Shown here piece by piece: positions 17,579-24,488 of a DNA stretch of 47,929 nucleotides. The position numbers and the translations under genes are program-made. The notes beneath the pieces are model-generated. The model did no database searches. It saw only the letters and a list, made by a program, of their open reading frames with translations, and was not told where the DNA came from. This DNA comes from an uncultured Bacteroidales bacterium (GTDB taxonomy: Bacteria; Bacteroidota; Bacteroidia; Bacteroidales; WCHB1-69). Location: the NCBI GenBank assembly GCA_947169105.1, contig CAMVOL010000017.1, positions 1 to 47,929 of the forward strand. The letters are read 5' to 3'. The stretch's first letter is position 1. The number at the start of each line of letters is the position of its first letter.

Positions 17579-17608
17579 TGTAGAGACGCAAAATTTTGCG
17601 TCTCTACA
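17579..17608. repeat. Perfect 30-bp palindrome of the GTAGAGACGC family
   Basis: The 15-base arm TGTAGAGACGCAAAA is followed directly by its exact reverse complement ending at 17608. It stands alone between gdhA and the toxin-antitoxin set. I recall this palindrome family as dispersed in Bacteroidetes and some cyanobacteria. Two decayed relatives occur at 22284-22313 and 22746-22773. Confidence 0.85.
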
Positions 17609-17646
17609 TTTGTTATAAAAAAACAAAATCGGAAATCCCTATCTAT

Positions 17647-18009
17647 TTAGCACCCCAACATCTCCGCCGGGGTGATGTGCAGCGTGCGGCACAAGAGACG
17701 GGCGATCTTCAGGGTGGGTTCTGCCCGCCCCGTCACATAGTCATTGATTCGGGAAGGACTGACGCCAATCTGTTGTGCAAGCTGCTTTTGTGTCATACCT
17801 TCTTCCTCAAGAGACAATTCTATCAGCTCTGCCACAGAGGGCTTGGCAATAGGAAAATGCTCCTTCTCATAGTCAATGACAATGTCCGACATCACCGTCA
17901 GTTCAACGGCATTGCGGTCGTTGGCAGGGGTGTCATCCTTCACCAAAGGAAGAAGCTCCTCAATCCGAGCCAAAGCAAATTCGTACTGTTCTTTTGTTAT
18001 TTTGTTCAT
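17647..18009 (-). CDS. HTH (XRE/HigA-like) regulator or antitoxin
   Basis: A 120-residue protein starting MNKITKEQYE. Residues 1-60 form an acidic helical part with ELTVMSDIVIDYEKEHFPI; a C-terminal Cro/C1-type helix-turn-helix (about 70-115) contains MTQKQLAQQIGVSPSRINDYVTGRAEPTLKIARLLC. This arrangement matches HigA-like antitoxins (COG5499). It lies 38 bases after the PIN gene on the same strand, so it is probably the third gene of the set. It could be a second antitoxin, a transcriptional repressor of the set, or an orphan antitoxin. The internal ATG at 18009 fits better than one at 18048, which overlaps the PIN stop. Confidence 0.8.
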   Translation of the reverse strand: MNKITKEQYEFALARIEELLPLVKDDTPANDRNAVELTVMSDIVIDYEKEHFPIAKPSVAELIELSLEEEGMTQKQLAQQIGVSPSRINDYVTGRAEPTLKIARLLCRTLHITPAEMLGC

Positions 18010-18047
18010 GGTTATATTTCTTTGAGCGGTGGAAGGGAGAAAAGACA

Positions 18048-18461
18048 TTACGGAGTCATTGTCCTTTCTAAAATTTGCATCATCTCTGCTGGGGTAACAA
18101 CAATGGGACTCTTGGGAAAGTGCTTGATATTGCCGGTAATCAGGTAGGCCTCTTCTTTGGACAGAGACACTTCATAAAACACGGCATCGTCTTGATCAAT
18201 GAAAAACTCATTGCATTCCGACCTTTCTGTCTCTATTCCACACTGTATTATCATGTGGATTAACAATGAAGAGTCAACTCCTTGTATGCCAAACTTTTCT
18301 CTATGTAATACTTCGTAATACTCCTTCACAATTTCTTCATTGTATAAGGGAACTATCTCCTTTTCGGCAATCGCTTTCACCACGCGAACCGTCGAGGATT
18401 CTGAATTGTGGGTGATCAAAGCCGACACCAGTACATTTGTGTCAAAAACCGCATAAATCAT
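18048..18461 (-). CDS. PIN-domain toxin (COG1569 type)
   Basis: The 137-residue protein has a PIN ribonuclease core. Acidic residues expected to bind metal are visible: Asp7 in FDTNVLVSAL, a Glu in NEEIVKEYYEVL, and the Asp pair in DQDDAVFYEVSLSKEEAYLITGN. This is the pattern of putative toxin-antitoxin toxins of COG1569/PIN_3, which cleave RNA. It overlaps the upstream RelB-type antitoxin gene by four bases (ATGA), a classic antitoxin-toxin coupling. Confidence 0.88.
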   Translation of the reverse strand: MIYAVFDTNVLVSALITHNSESSTVRVVKAIAEKEIVPLYNEEIVKEYYEVLHREKFGIQGVDSSLLIHMIIQCGIETERSECNEFFIDQDDAVFYEVSLSKEEAYLITGNIKHFPKSPIVVTPAEMMQILERTMTP

Positions 18462-18748
18462 CTCTCTGCTCTGGCTTTTCGGATTTCTTCATTGATTTCC
18501 TCCAACGAGAGTTCAGGCGTTTCCCCTGCCTCTGCACGGTTTCTCATCACTTGAAAAGCAGTCATTGGGTCAAGCGCATCACTTCCTGCATTGCCCCTGA
18601 TTTCAAAGGGGATTTTGCGTCGTTGAACCACAGCTTTGGCAAAAATGTTCATGGCGGTATTGGCACTCATTCCAAATTCCGCACACAATGCGTCAAACAT
18701 TTTTTTTAATTGTGAGTCCATCCTCACTGTCATAGATACTTGTGGCAT
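18458..18748 (-). CDS. RelB/DinJ family antitoxin
   Basis: The 96-residue protein has the ribbon-helix-helix N-terminus of RelB/DinJ antitoxins (MPQVSMTVRMDSQLKKMFDA, then FGMSANTAMNIFAKAVVQ). The C-terminus is charged and likely disordered, and would neutralise the toxin. It is first in the operon, its stop overlaps the PIN start, and its promoter carries flanking inverted TTTACG/CGTAAA sequences (18760-18765 and 18796-18801), suitable for autoregulation. RelB/DinJ usually partners RelE/YafQ toxins; here the partner is a PIN protein. Confidence 0.9.
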   Translation of the reverse strand: MPQVSMTVRMDSQLKKMFDALCAEFGMSANTAMNIFAKAVVQRRKIPFEIRGNAGSDALDPMTAFQVMRNRAEAGETPELSLEEINEEIRKARAER

Positions 18749-18768
18749 AATGATAGATTTTTACGCCG

Positions 18769-18776
18769 CAAAGATA
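18769..18776 (-). promoter_or_regulatory. -7 box of the toxin-antitoxin operon
   Basis: The complement reads TATCTTTG, 20 bases upstream of the RelB start. It lies between the TTTACG and CGTAAA half-sites noted for the antitoxin. Confidence 0.55.
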
Positions 18777-18860
18777 CAAATTTATTTCAATTTGACGTAA
18801 ATTTTTTAATTAATGTTGCCAAAAAATAGTTGGTAACAACTGTATTGATTTATTTGCACC

Positions 18861-18997
18861 CACCTCGGAGAGGTGATATTTTATTAACCCCAGATAAGTC
18901 CGCGCAGAGCGGACGCAATCTGGGGTAGGCGATGGCATGTGCGCCCAACCGCGGCACAGGCGACAGGTACGGAAGAACACCACAGGTGATGCCGCGG
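18861..18997. repeat. Multi-hairpin structured element, probably a dispersed Bacteroidales repeat
   Basis: The 297-base gap 18749-19045 contains no gene but a dense set of perfect stems. CACCTC/GAGGTG lies at 18861-18866 and 18870-18875. ACCCCAGAT/ATCTGGGGT (18887-18895, 18918-18926) encloses GTCCGC/GCGGAC (18898-18903, 18909-18914). CCGCGGC/GCCGCGG (18949-18955, 18991-18997) encloses CACC/GGTG (18978-18981, 18985-18988). From memory, similar sequences recur between genes in Bacteroidales genomes and have no agreed function. It could be a mobile non-coding element or a structured RNA. Confidence 0.65.
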
Positions 18998-19045
18998 AAA
19001 GCACATTAATTATAGAAAACCACCACACTTCTCCATGCGGCATCG

Positions 19046-19942
19046 TTAATTTCCATTATACCCATGCTCTCTCGTGCCAAGCTTTTCCTTGTACAATTTT
19101 TCCCTATCAGTGGCAACTTTTTGGGTTACATTCAATGACAGCGTTTCAAGTATTGACCATTGGAAGTTCTTCTCTGCATAAGAGATCCCTTCTTTTTTCA
19201 GCAATTCAACCAATTTCTTGTTGTTTCCATGACCAGAATCAGCATACTCTGTCCATCGGCTAAGAATGCCATTCTTTTTACTTGAATTCACATCTTTATA
19301 AGTAACACCTACATATTGCTTGCCGTTTTTCTTGTCGAGAATTACGTATACGCAATTTTGGCAATTGAGCTTTGATTGCCATTCTTTGTCTTTAACTACA
19401 GTCTTCAATTGTTTATAAGACAATTTAACATCTTCATAACGAGTGAACATGGGAATTCCATCAGTTCGTGACTTTTGCTCAATACGAATAACTTCCTTTG
19501 TTTTATGCCACCATTGATAAAACCCCTGTGCTTTTCCCCAATCAATCACTACCCTTTCTTTCAATATTTCAAAACCACTTACTTCTTTCAAATCATAGTA
19601 AAAAGAACCATGGGTAGTGGGATGAGAGGGACCACAATTTTTGAACACTCCAATAAAGCGAGACTCGTAATGTCCTTCTGCTATAAAAACAACTATAAAA
19701 TCCGTGTCTTTCATAGTAATTGGCTGTTGCTCACTTTGCCATTCTAAAAATTTGGCAGGTTGTTCCTGATATAATTTGTAGATAGGCCAACCTTCATAAT
19801 CATTGCTAATAATACAATCATTTCTTACCTCTGTGCTATGATTAAAAAACTTTATCCGTTTCGGGTCAGCTTGGTCAAATTCTTTATTTCTTCCTCTTCC
19901 TTTCAGCAGTTCTTGTATGCTGATGATTGAATTTGTGCTCAT
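19046..19942 (-). CDS. GIY-YIG nuclease-domain protein with unfamiliar N-terminal half
   Basis: A 298-residue protein. The C-terminal third (about residues 190-298) is a GIY-YIG endonuclease domain: CVYVILDKKNGKQYVGVTY holds the two motif strands, a catalytic-type Arg follows in ILSRWTEYADSGHGNN, and a Glu lies in the SILETLS segment. The N-terminal 185 residues (with FIVVFIAEGHYESRFIGVFKN and FYYDLKEVSGFEILKERVVIDWG) belong to no family I can name; they look like a mixed alpha/beta domain that may bind a target. It is most similar in layout to phage- and defence-associated GIY-YIG proteins. Its promoter (-7 box 20022-20029) is separate from the upstream macro-like gene. Cleavage activity is inferred only. 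Confidence 0.8.
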   Translation of the reverse strand: MSTNSIISIQELLKGRGRNKEFDQADPKRIKFFNHSTEVRNDCIISNDYEGWPIYKLYQEQPAKFLEWQSEQQPITMKDTDFIVVFIAEGHYESRFIGVFKNCGPSHPTTHGSFYYDLKEVSGFEILKERVVIDWGKAQGFYQWWHKTKEVIRIEQKSRTDGIPMFTRYEDVKLSYKQLKTVVKDKEWQSKLNCQNCVYVILDKKNGKQYVGVTYKDVNSSKKNGILSRWTEYADSGHGNNKKLVELLKKEGISYAEKNFQWSILETLSLNVTQKVATDREKLYKEKLGTREHGYNGN

Positions 19943-20021
19943 GATTTTATTACTTAAATTGAATATATTTTATTAAAAATGGAATGTTTAACAAACTTGC
20001 AATGTAATTATTAGCAGATGA

Positions 20022-20029
20022 CAAAGGTA
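20022..20029 (-). promoter_or_regulatory. -7 box of the GIY-YIG gene
   Basis: The complement reads TACCTTTG. A leader of roughly 70 bases separates it from the ATG at 19942. Confidence 0.5.
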
Positions 20030-20112
20030 CAAAAATTTCTATTGAATAGGGGACAAATTGTCCCCCACTTGGATTTCAGTTCAGGGTCGCGACGAAGCAG
20101 ATTATTCTTTCC

Positions 20113-21261
20113 TCATCCCCTCCACTCAAAATCCTCCCCTCTGAGGAGCTCCATCGCATAATAATGCCACTCTTCGGTGAAGAAATTGGGGGTGAAGCGC
20201 ACGTGGCGGAGGTTCTCTTCTCCAGTCGGGCCGCCGCCATACAAAGGATGCATATCACGGCTGCGGTCCTCCAGAATGTGCAGCATGTCTTCCTCCTCCC
20301 ACGACAGGTTGTAGAACACCGTTCCCACCCGCACCAACTTCTTGCAATCCCGGAACAGCAAACTGTGGTTGTCCAACTTAAAGCCATAATCACCATAAAA
20401 GTCCAGCGGGCGCACACCGTTAATACACTCCTTGCTCAGTCCCAACCCGTCGGCCATCACCGCATCACCGGTGTAGATGTAATCGCCACGCACATCCTTG
20501 TACGGAGTCTGCACGCCGGCAAAAATCACCTTGTGCGCATAGCCGCGCCCCTCGCATTCGTCCTCAAACGTGGCCATCACCGCCTCCGCATCATGCTGGT
20601 CTTTGTATTCCTCCTCATCATCAAAAACATATAAGTTATTCTTGTAGAAAAAGAAATTGCCAAAATAGGTGTAGCCAAAGTTCTTTTTATCATTGACATA
20701 GCGGATATGAATACTCGGCAGATAGTTTTTGTAGCTTGCCCCTATCATATACCTGCATTGGTCACAGAGCTCTTGTAAAACTTCAACCGTAATCACCTTG
20801 GGAGCCTTTACCCGCAGCGATTCCTTCACTTTATTGATTTCTTCCTCATAAGCAATGCTATGGTCAATGGATTCCAATATCCACTCTCTTGGCAGCGTGA
20901 TGTTGGGAATGGGCAAGGCGTCATAAAACAGCGGGGCCATCTGTTTGTCGGTGAAACCCGCAATGCCGCAACCAACGCGGGTGACCAGAAAGCGGTTCAT
21001 CGGGTGCGCTTTGGCATACTCGATGAATTCATCCACATAGGGTCGGATGGTGTCAAGGCCTCCTTGCATGGTGGGAATGGCATAGCACTGCCCAGTTGGA
21101 CCGGAACCCACGCCCCATTCCGCGCCAAAGAGTTCGTGCGCCATCCGGGCGGCGCCGCCACGATGATGTCCGGCAAGATTGCTGCCGAATACAAACACCT
21201 CGCATTTCGACAGATGCGTGATGTGCCTGGGAGTCTTTACTTTGGGATGATTCGCACACAT
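20113..21261 (-). CDS. A1S_2505-family (macro-like) protein with long C-terminal extension
   Basis: A 382-residue protein. Residues about 15-120 match the A1S_2505 family, often labelled a phage non-structural protein: VFVFGSNLAGHHRGGAARMA, then GQCYAIPTMQGG, then FLVTRVGCGIAGFTDKQMAP. The Gly-rich N-terminal turn and the VTRIGCGIAGF-type strand resemble macro domains that bind ADP-ribose. The remaining 260 residues are not recognisable; they contain many aromatic and acidic residues and a VRPLDFYGDYGFKLDN segment. It starts 16 bases after the WYL regulator, so it is probably its operon partner. I chose the ATG at 21261 over the TTG at 21270. Role unknown; ADP-ribose or NAD-derived ligand handling is inference. 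Confidence 0.72.
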   Translation of the reverse strand: MCANHPKVKTPRHITHLSKCEVFVFGSNLAGHHRGGAARMAHELFGAEWGVGSGPTGQCYAIPTMQGGLDTIRPYVDEFIEYAKAHPMNRFLVTRVGCGIAGFTDKQMAPLFYDALPIPNITLPREWILESIDHSIAYEEEINKVKESLRVKAPKVITVEVLQELCDQCRYMIGASYKNYLPSIHIRYVNDKKNFGYTYFGNFFFYKNNLYVFDDEEEYKDQHDAEAVMATFEDECEGRGYAHKVIFAGVQTPYKDVRGDYIYTGDAVMADGLGLSKECINGVRPLDFYGDYGFKLDNHSLLFRDCKKLVRVGTVFYNLSWEEEDMLHILEDRSRDMHPLYGGGPTGEENLRHVRFTPNFFTEEWHYYAMELLRGEDFEWRG

Positions 21262-21277
21262 AATGATCAAGTTTTAA

Positions 21278-22210
21278 TTATTTGGAACAGATTTCATTAT
21301 AACCGTTATAAAGGAGTTGGTAATCGGCACGGAGCTCTTGGCAGAGCCATTCGGGCGATTTCACCGCCACAGAGGTGCCGCAGGCGCGCAACTCACGCAT
21401 AAATTCCTCATTGGGAATGAGATAATAGGAAAACACCGAATGGTACTCGTGGGTTTCTATCTCCTTTTGTGAAGGATGCAACGGCAACGTGCGGATATAC
21501 TCCACCTGCGGCACGCTGACAGAAACAATGATCTCTTCGGGCTTGTCTTTCAGGATTGTAACGCCGCATACATTCTTGAAATACTCTTCCGCATCGAAGT
21601 CCTCGGGAAGGGTGTAGGGGTCCTGCGTCGGCTGGACAGCCACCACACGGTCGAGGGCGAAATGGCGGATGCCCTTGCGGTCGCGCGAATAGGCAATGAG
21701 GTACCAGCGCTGGCGGTACATCTTCAAGCAGTACGGCTCCACGGAATGGGTACACGGCTCGGCCTGGGTGAAATTCTGGTACGAAACCTGCAGCACGTGC
21801 TTGTCGCGCAGGCACTCGATAATCGCCGGCAGATACTCCTCGCCGGGAGCCACCGGTTCAAAGAGAATCTGCTTGCGCAAATCGCGGCAGTCTTTCAACA
21901 AGTTGTTGAAAGAAAGCAGATTGAGCATCCGCCCGCGCAGGTCCGCCCGTCGGAATTGGTCGGCATCCTCAATGTAGTACTCACCCTGCGCGTTGCATTG
22001 GATTTCGATGTCAAAAAGTTCCTCCACCGTGTTGCGCCAGCGGTGGAAAGTGCTCTCGGGAATGGCATCCGTATCGTAGTCGTTGACAGAGGCGCGGGCC
22101 CATTTCTCATCAATCGCCTCGCGCGAAATCGGGCCGCTGGCAATGGTGTTTACAAACCAGATGTAACACTTGAACAGGTAAGGGGTGGATGATTTTCTCA
22201 TTTGCATCAT
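21278..22210 (-). CDS. WYL-domain transcriptional regulator
   Basis: The 310-residue protein has the layout of WYL regulators. A winged-helix N-terminus spans about residues 10-90 (ESTFHRWRNTVEELFDIEI). The WYL domain (about 125-205) carries the signature WYLIAYSRDRKGIRHFALDRV. A WCX-like C-terminal domain follows (about 230-300). Such proteins sense nucleotide-type ligands; several, such as BrxR and CapW, repress anti-phage operons. Its promoter carries a palindrome and it leads straight into the A1S_2505-like gene. Starts at 22210, 22207 and 22201 are all possible; the -7 box at 22224-22231 leaves almost no leader for the first, so 22201 may be used. Confidence 0.9.
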   Translation of the reverse strand: MMQMRKSSTPYLFKCYIWFVNTIASGPISREAIDEKWARASVNDYDTDAIPESTFHRWRNTVEELFDIEIQCNAQGEYYIEDADQFRRADLRGRMLNLLSFNNLLKDCRDLRKQILFEPVAPGEEYLPAIIECLRDKHVLQVSYQNFTQAEPCTHSVEPYCLKMYRQRWYLIAYSRDRKGIRHFALDRVVAVQPTQDPYTLPEDFDAEEYFKNVCGVTILKDKPEEIIVSVSVPQVEYIRTLPLHPSQKEIETHEYHSVFSYYLIPNEEFMRELRACGTSVAVKSPEWLCQELRADYQLLYNGYNEICSK

Positions 22211-22223
22211 TTTTTTAACGATG

Positions 22224-22260
22224 CAAAAATACGACTTTTCACTCTCATAAAATGGGAGTG
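22224..22260 (-). promoter_or_regulatory. Promoter and operator-like palindrome of the WYL operon
   Basis: The complement of 22224-22231 is TATTTTTG. Immediately upstream lies CACTCTCAT (22240-22248), three bases, then ATGGGAGTG (22252-22260): an imperfect 9-bp palindrome with one G-T pair. Its place between the -7 box and the -33 region is where a repressor dimer would act. Confidence 0.5.
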
Positions 22261-22283
22261 AATGGAGAAATTTTTGGGAAATT

Positions 22284-22313
22284 TGTAGAAATGCAATTTT
22301 TTGCGTCTATGAA
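22284..22313. repeat. Decayed copy of the GTAGAGACGC palindrome
   Basis: TGTAGAAATGCAA is followed by a T run and TTGCGTCTATGAA. It matches the 30-bp palindrome at 17579 in length and spacing with several substitutions. It lies between the divergent WYL and TM1266/hydG promoters. Confidence 0.55.
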
Positions 22314-22352
22314 ATATTGTCATATTTTTTTCGGACAAGCGAAAAAAAAGTG

Positions 22353-22360
22353 TACTTTTG
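22353..22360 (+). promoter_or_regulatory. -7 box of the TM1266-hydG operon
   Basis: TACTTTTG lies 93 bases upstream of the ATG at 22454, leaving an 85-90 base leader. Confidence 0.5.
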
Positions 22361-22453
22361 CCGCGTTGTTTTCTTGCGGAGCGGATTTATCTTCTCCAAG
22401 ACCAATAGCAACCGTAATTTACTATCAACCAATCTAATCCAAAGGAAAATCTA

Positions 22454-22705
22454 ATGGAAAAGAGAATAGGAAGCATCAGCATCCTCATCAGCAACCGCGA
22501 CATTGTTCCCCAAGTGAACGAGCTTCTTTCGGAGTTCGCCGACCTTGTTTTGGCCCGTCAGGGACTGCCTCTGCGCGACAAGGGCATCCATTTCATCTCC
22601 CTCATCATCGAAGGCACCACCGACCAGATCAGCGCCCTCACCGGCAAACTGGGCCGCCTGCCCGACGTGGAAGCGAAATCCATGGTGGCGAAGATGAAAA
22701 ATTGA
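22454..22705 (+). CDS. TM1266-family putative regulator of the iron-only hydrogenase system
   Basis: An 83-residue protein beginning MEKRIGSISILISNRDIVPQVNELL, the pattern and length of the TM1266 family: a small ferredoxin-like/ACT-like alpha-beta fold resembling NikR C-terminal domains, found beside [FeFe]-hydrogenase genes. Its proposed role is ligand-dependent regulation of hydrogenase genes, though no DNA-binding domain is present. It sits upstream of hydG on the same strand with a 160-base gap, which strongly supports the assignment. Confidence 0.85.
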   Translation: MEKRIGSISILISNRDIVPQVNELLSEFADLVLARQGLPLRDKGIHFISLIIEGTTDQISALTGKLGRLPDVEAKSMVAKMKN

Positions 22706-22735
22706 AAAATGAGAATTGAAAACTGAAAATTGAAA
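22690..22735 (+). repeat. Purine-rich repeat beginning inside the stop region of the TM1266 gene
   Basis: Irregular units of the type GAAAATTGAAAAAT and GAAAACT. The last codons and the TGA at 22703-22705 are themselves part of the repeat. Confidence 0.7.
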
Positions 22736-22745
22736 TTGTGAATAG

Positions 22746-22773
22746 GTAGAAACGTGGTGTACCGCGTCTCAAA
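22746..22773. repeat. Decayed variant of the GTAGAGACGC palindrome in the hydG leader
   Basis: GAAACGTGGT (22749-22758), two bases, then ACCGCGTCTC (22761-22770): an inverted repeat with two mismatches preceded by GTA. The outer arm matches the family at 17579 while the core differs (GCGG type). Confidence 0.5.
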
Positions 22774-22865
22774 AACGAAAAAGGAATAGAATCTTCAAAT
22801 ATTAAATGCTAGCGTAGCGAACCTCAAATAAACGAATAAACGAATCATCAAATAAACAACCTATT

Positions 22866-24320
22866 ATGAAATTCAATCCAGAAAAATGTCGGATTCCCGA
22901 CGAAATCGGCAAACCGTTTATTGATCCTGATGAAATTTGGGATTACATCAACAACACGAAAAGCACACCTGAGCGGGTACGCGCCCTCATCCAGAAGTCG
23001 CTGAACAAGGAGCGGCTGACGCTGGAGGAGACCGCCGTGCTCATCAACACCACCGACCCTGCCTTGGTGGAGGAGATCAAGGAGGGTGCCCGCGAGCTGA
23101 AACGCCGTATCTACGGCAACCGTATCGTGCTGTTCGCACCCTTGTACGTGGGCAACTACTGCGTGAACAACTGCAAATACTGCGGTTTCCGTTCCTCCAA
23201 CCACGAGCAGGTGCGCACCACCCTCACCGATGAGGAGTTTGTGCATAACATTGAGGCTCTGGAAGAGGACGGTCAGAAACGTCTGATTCTGGTCTATGGC
23301 GAATCCCCGAAATACTCACCGGAGTTCATCGCCCACACCACCCGCCTCGCTTACTCGGTGAAGAAGGGCAACGGCTCCATCCGCCGCGTGAACATCAACG
23401 CTGCCCCGCTCGATGTGGAGGGCTTCCGCACGGTGAAAGAGGCCGGCATCGGCACCTACCAGATTTTCCAGGAGACCTACCACCCTGAGGCCTACACATG
23501 GTACCACCCCGCCAACACCATCAAGGGAAACTACGAGTGGCGCCTCACCGCCATGGACCGCGCCCAGCAGGCCGGCATCGACGACAACGGCCTCGGCATC
23601 CTGTTCGGTTTGTACGACTGGCGTTTCGAGGTGATGGCGATGATCCGCCACACCAACCACCTGGAGGCCTGCTTCAACGTGGGTCCGCACACCATCTCCT
23701 TCCCGCGCATCAAGGACGCCTCGGGCCTCAACATCGACACGAAATACTTTGTGGATGACGAAACCTTTGAGAAGATCATCGCCATTTTCCGTCTGGCCGT
23801 GCCCTACACCGGCATGATCCTCACCGCTCGCGAAACCGCCGAGTTCCGTGCCAAGGCCATCCAATATGGCATCTCGCAGATTGACGGCGGCACCAACCTC
23901 CAGATCGGTGACTACAAGTACCATCACGAAGAGACCGAAAAGAACAGCGACAAGCAGGAGAACCAGAACCTGCACCGCGAGCAGTTCAAGATCGGCGACG
24001 ACCGTAACCTCGGCGACATCATCGAAGAGCTGTTGGACGGCAACTACATCCCGAGTTTCTGCACGGCTTGTTACCGTCTGGGCCGTACCGGCGAGCACTT
24101 CATGGAGTTCAGCGTGCCCGGCTTCATCAAGCGTTACTGCACGCCCAACGCCATCCTCACGCTCAGCGAGTACCTCGTCGATTACGCCACGCCCGAAGTG
24201 GCCGCCAAGGGCTGGAAAGTCATCGAAAACAACCTCTGCAACGTCGATGATCAGTTCCGCGACGAACTTCTGGCCCGCATCGAACGCATCAAGAACGGCG
24301 AACGCGACCTATATTTCTAA
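22866..24320 (+). CDS. hydG: [FeFe]-hydrogenase H-cluster maturase HydG
   Basis: The 484-residue radical-SAM enzyme has the HydG cluster motifs. CVNNCKYC (Cys99, Cys103, Cys106; CX3CX2C) holds the SAM-binding 4Fe-4S cluster. A C-terminal CTAC followed by a third Cys (399, 402, 425; CX2CX22C) holds the auxiliary cluster. HydG splits tyrosine to p-cresol, CO and cyanide and builds the Fe(CO)2(CN) unit of the hydrogenase H-cluster. The motif spacing separates it from tyrosine lyase ThiH. HydE, HydF and the hydrogenase itself are not in this window. Confidence 0.97.
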   Translation: MKFNPEKCRIPDEIGKPFIDPDEIWDYINNTKSTPERVRALIQKSLNKERLTLEETAVLINTTDPALVEEIKEGARELKRRIYGNRIVLFAPLYVGNYCVNNCKYCGFRSSNHEQVRTTLTDEEFVHNIEALEEDGQKRLILVYGESPKYSPEFIAHTTRLAYSVKKGNGSIRRVNINAAPLDVEGFRTVKEAGIGTYQIFQETYHPEAYTWYHPANTIKGNYEWRLTAMDRAQQAGIDDNGLGILFGLYDWRFEVMAMIRHTNHLEACFNVGPHTISFPRIKDASGLNIDTKYFVDDETFEKIIAIFRLAVPYTGMILTARETAEFRAKAIQYGISQIDGGTNLQIGDYKYHHEETEKNSDKQENQNLHREQFKIGDDRNLGDIIEELLDGNYIPSFCTACYRLGRTGEHFMEFSVPGFIKRYCTPNAILTLSEYLVDYATPEVAAKGWKVIENNLCNVDDQFRDELLARIERIKNGERDLYF

Positions 24321-24350
24321 ACGGAAAATGGAAAATAGAAAATGGAAAAC
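24321..24350 (+). repeat. Purine-rich repeat directly after the hydG stop
   Basis: GGAAAATGGAAAATAGAAAATGG-type units begin within three bases of the TAA. They are followed by CTGACCCCTGACCCCTG and similar C-rich pentamer repeats to about 24382; a related CCCTGACCCCTGAAACC occurs at 31967-31983. Confidence 0.7.
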
Positions 24351-24399
24351 TGACCCCTGACCCCTGTACCCTATACCCTGAATATTACCTTGTTTTTTG

Positions 24400-24434
24400 A
24401 GGGGGTGCGGTGAGAGCTGCGCCCCTTTGTTTTT
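24400..24434 (+). terminator. Terminator after hydG
   Basis: AGGGGGTGCGG (24400-24410) pairs with CTGCGCCCCTT (24417-24427) using three G-T pairs, loop TGAGAG, followed by TGTTTTT. Confidence 0.7.
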
Positions 24435-24470
24435 GGTAGGGGAGGGGGTTGCTGAAATTGGGGAAAGTTG

Positions 24471-24478
24471 TATCTTTG
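24471..24478 (+). promoter_or_regulatory. -7 box of porZ, very close to the start codon
   Basis: TATCTTTG ends 10 bases before the ATG at 24489, which would leave a leader of only a few bases. Confidence 0.45.
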
Positions 24479-24488
24479 CCCCCGAATT

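Noticed and set aside
18810-19043. A 77-residue leftward coding frame across the structured element
   Set aside because: It lacks a usable start, is filled with hairpins, and its product resembles the mistranslated repeats often seen in Bacteroidales.
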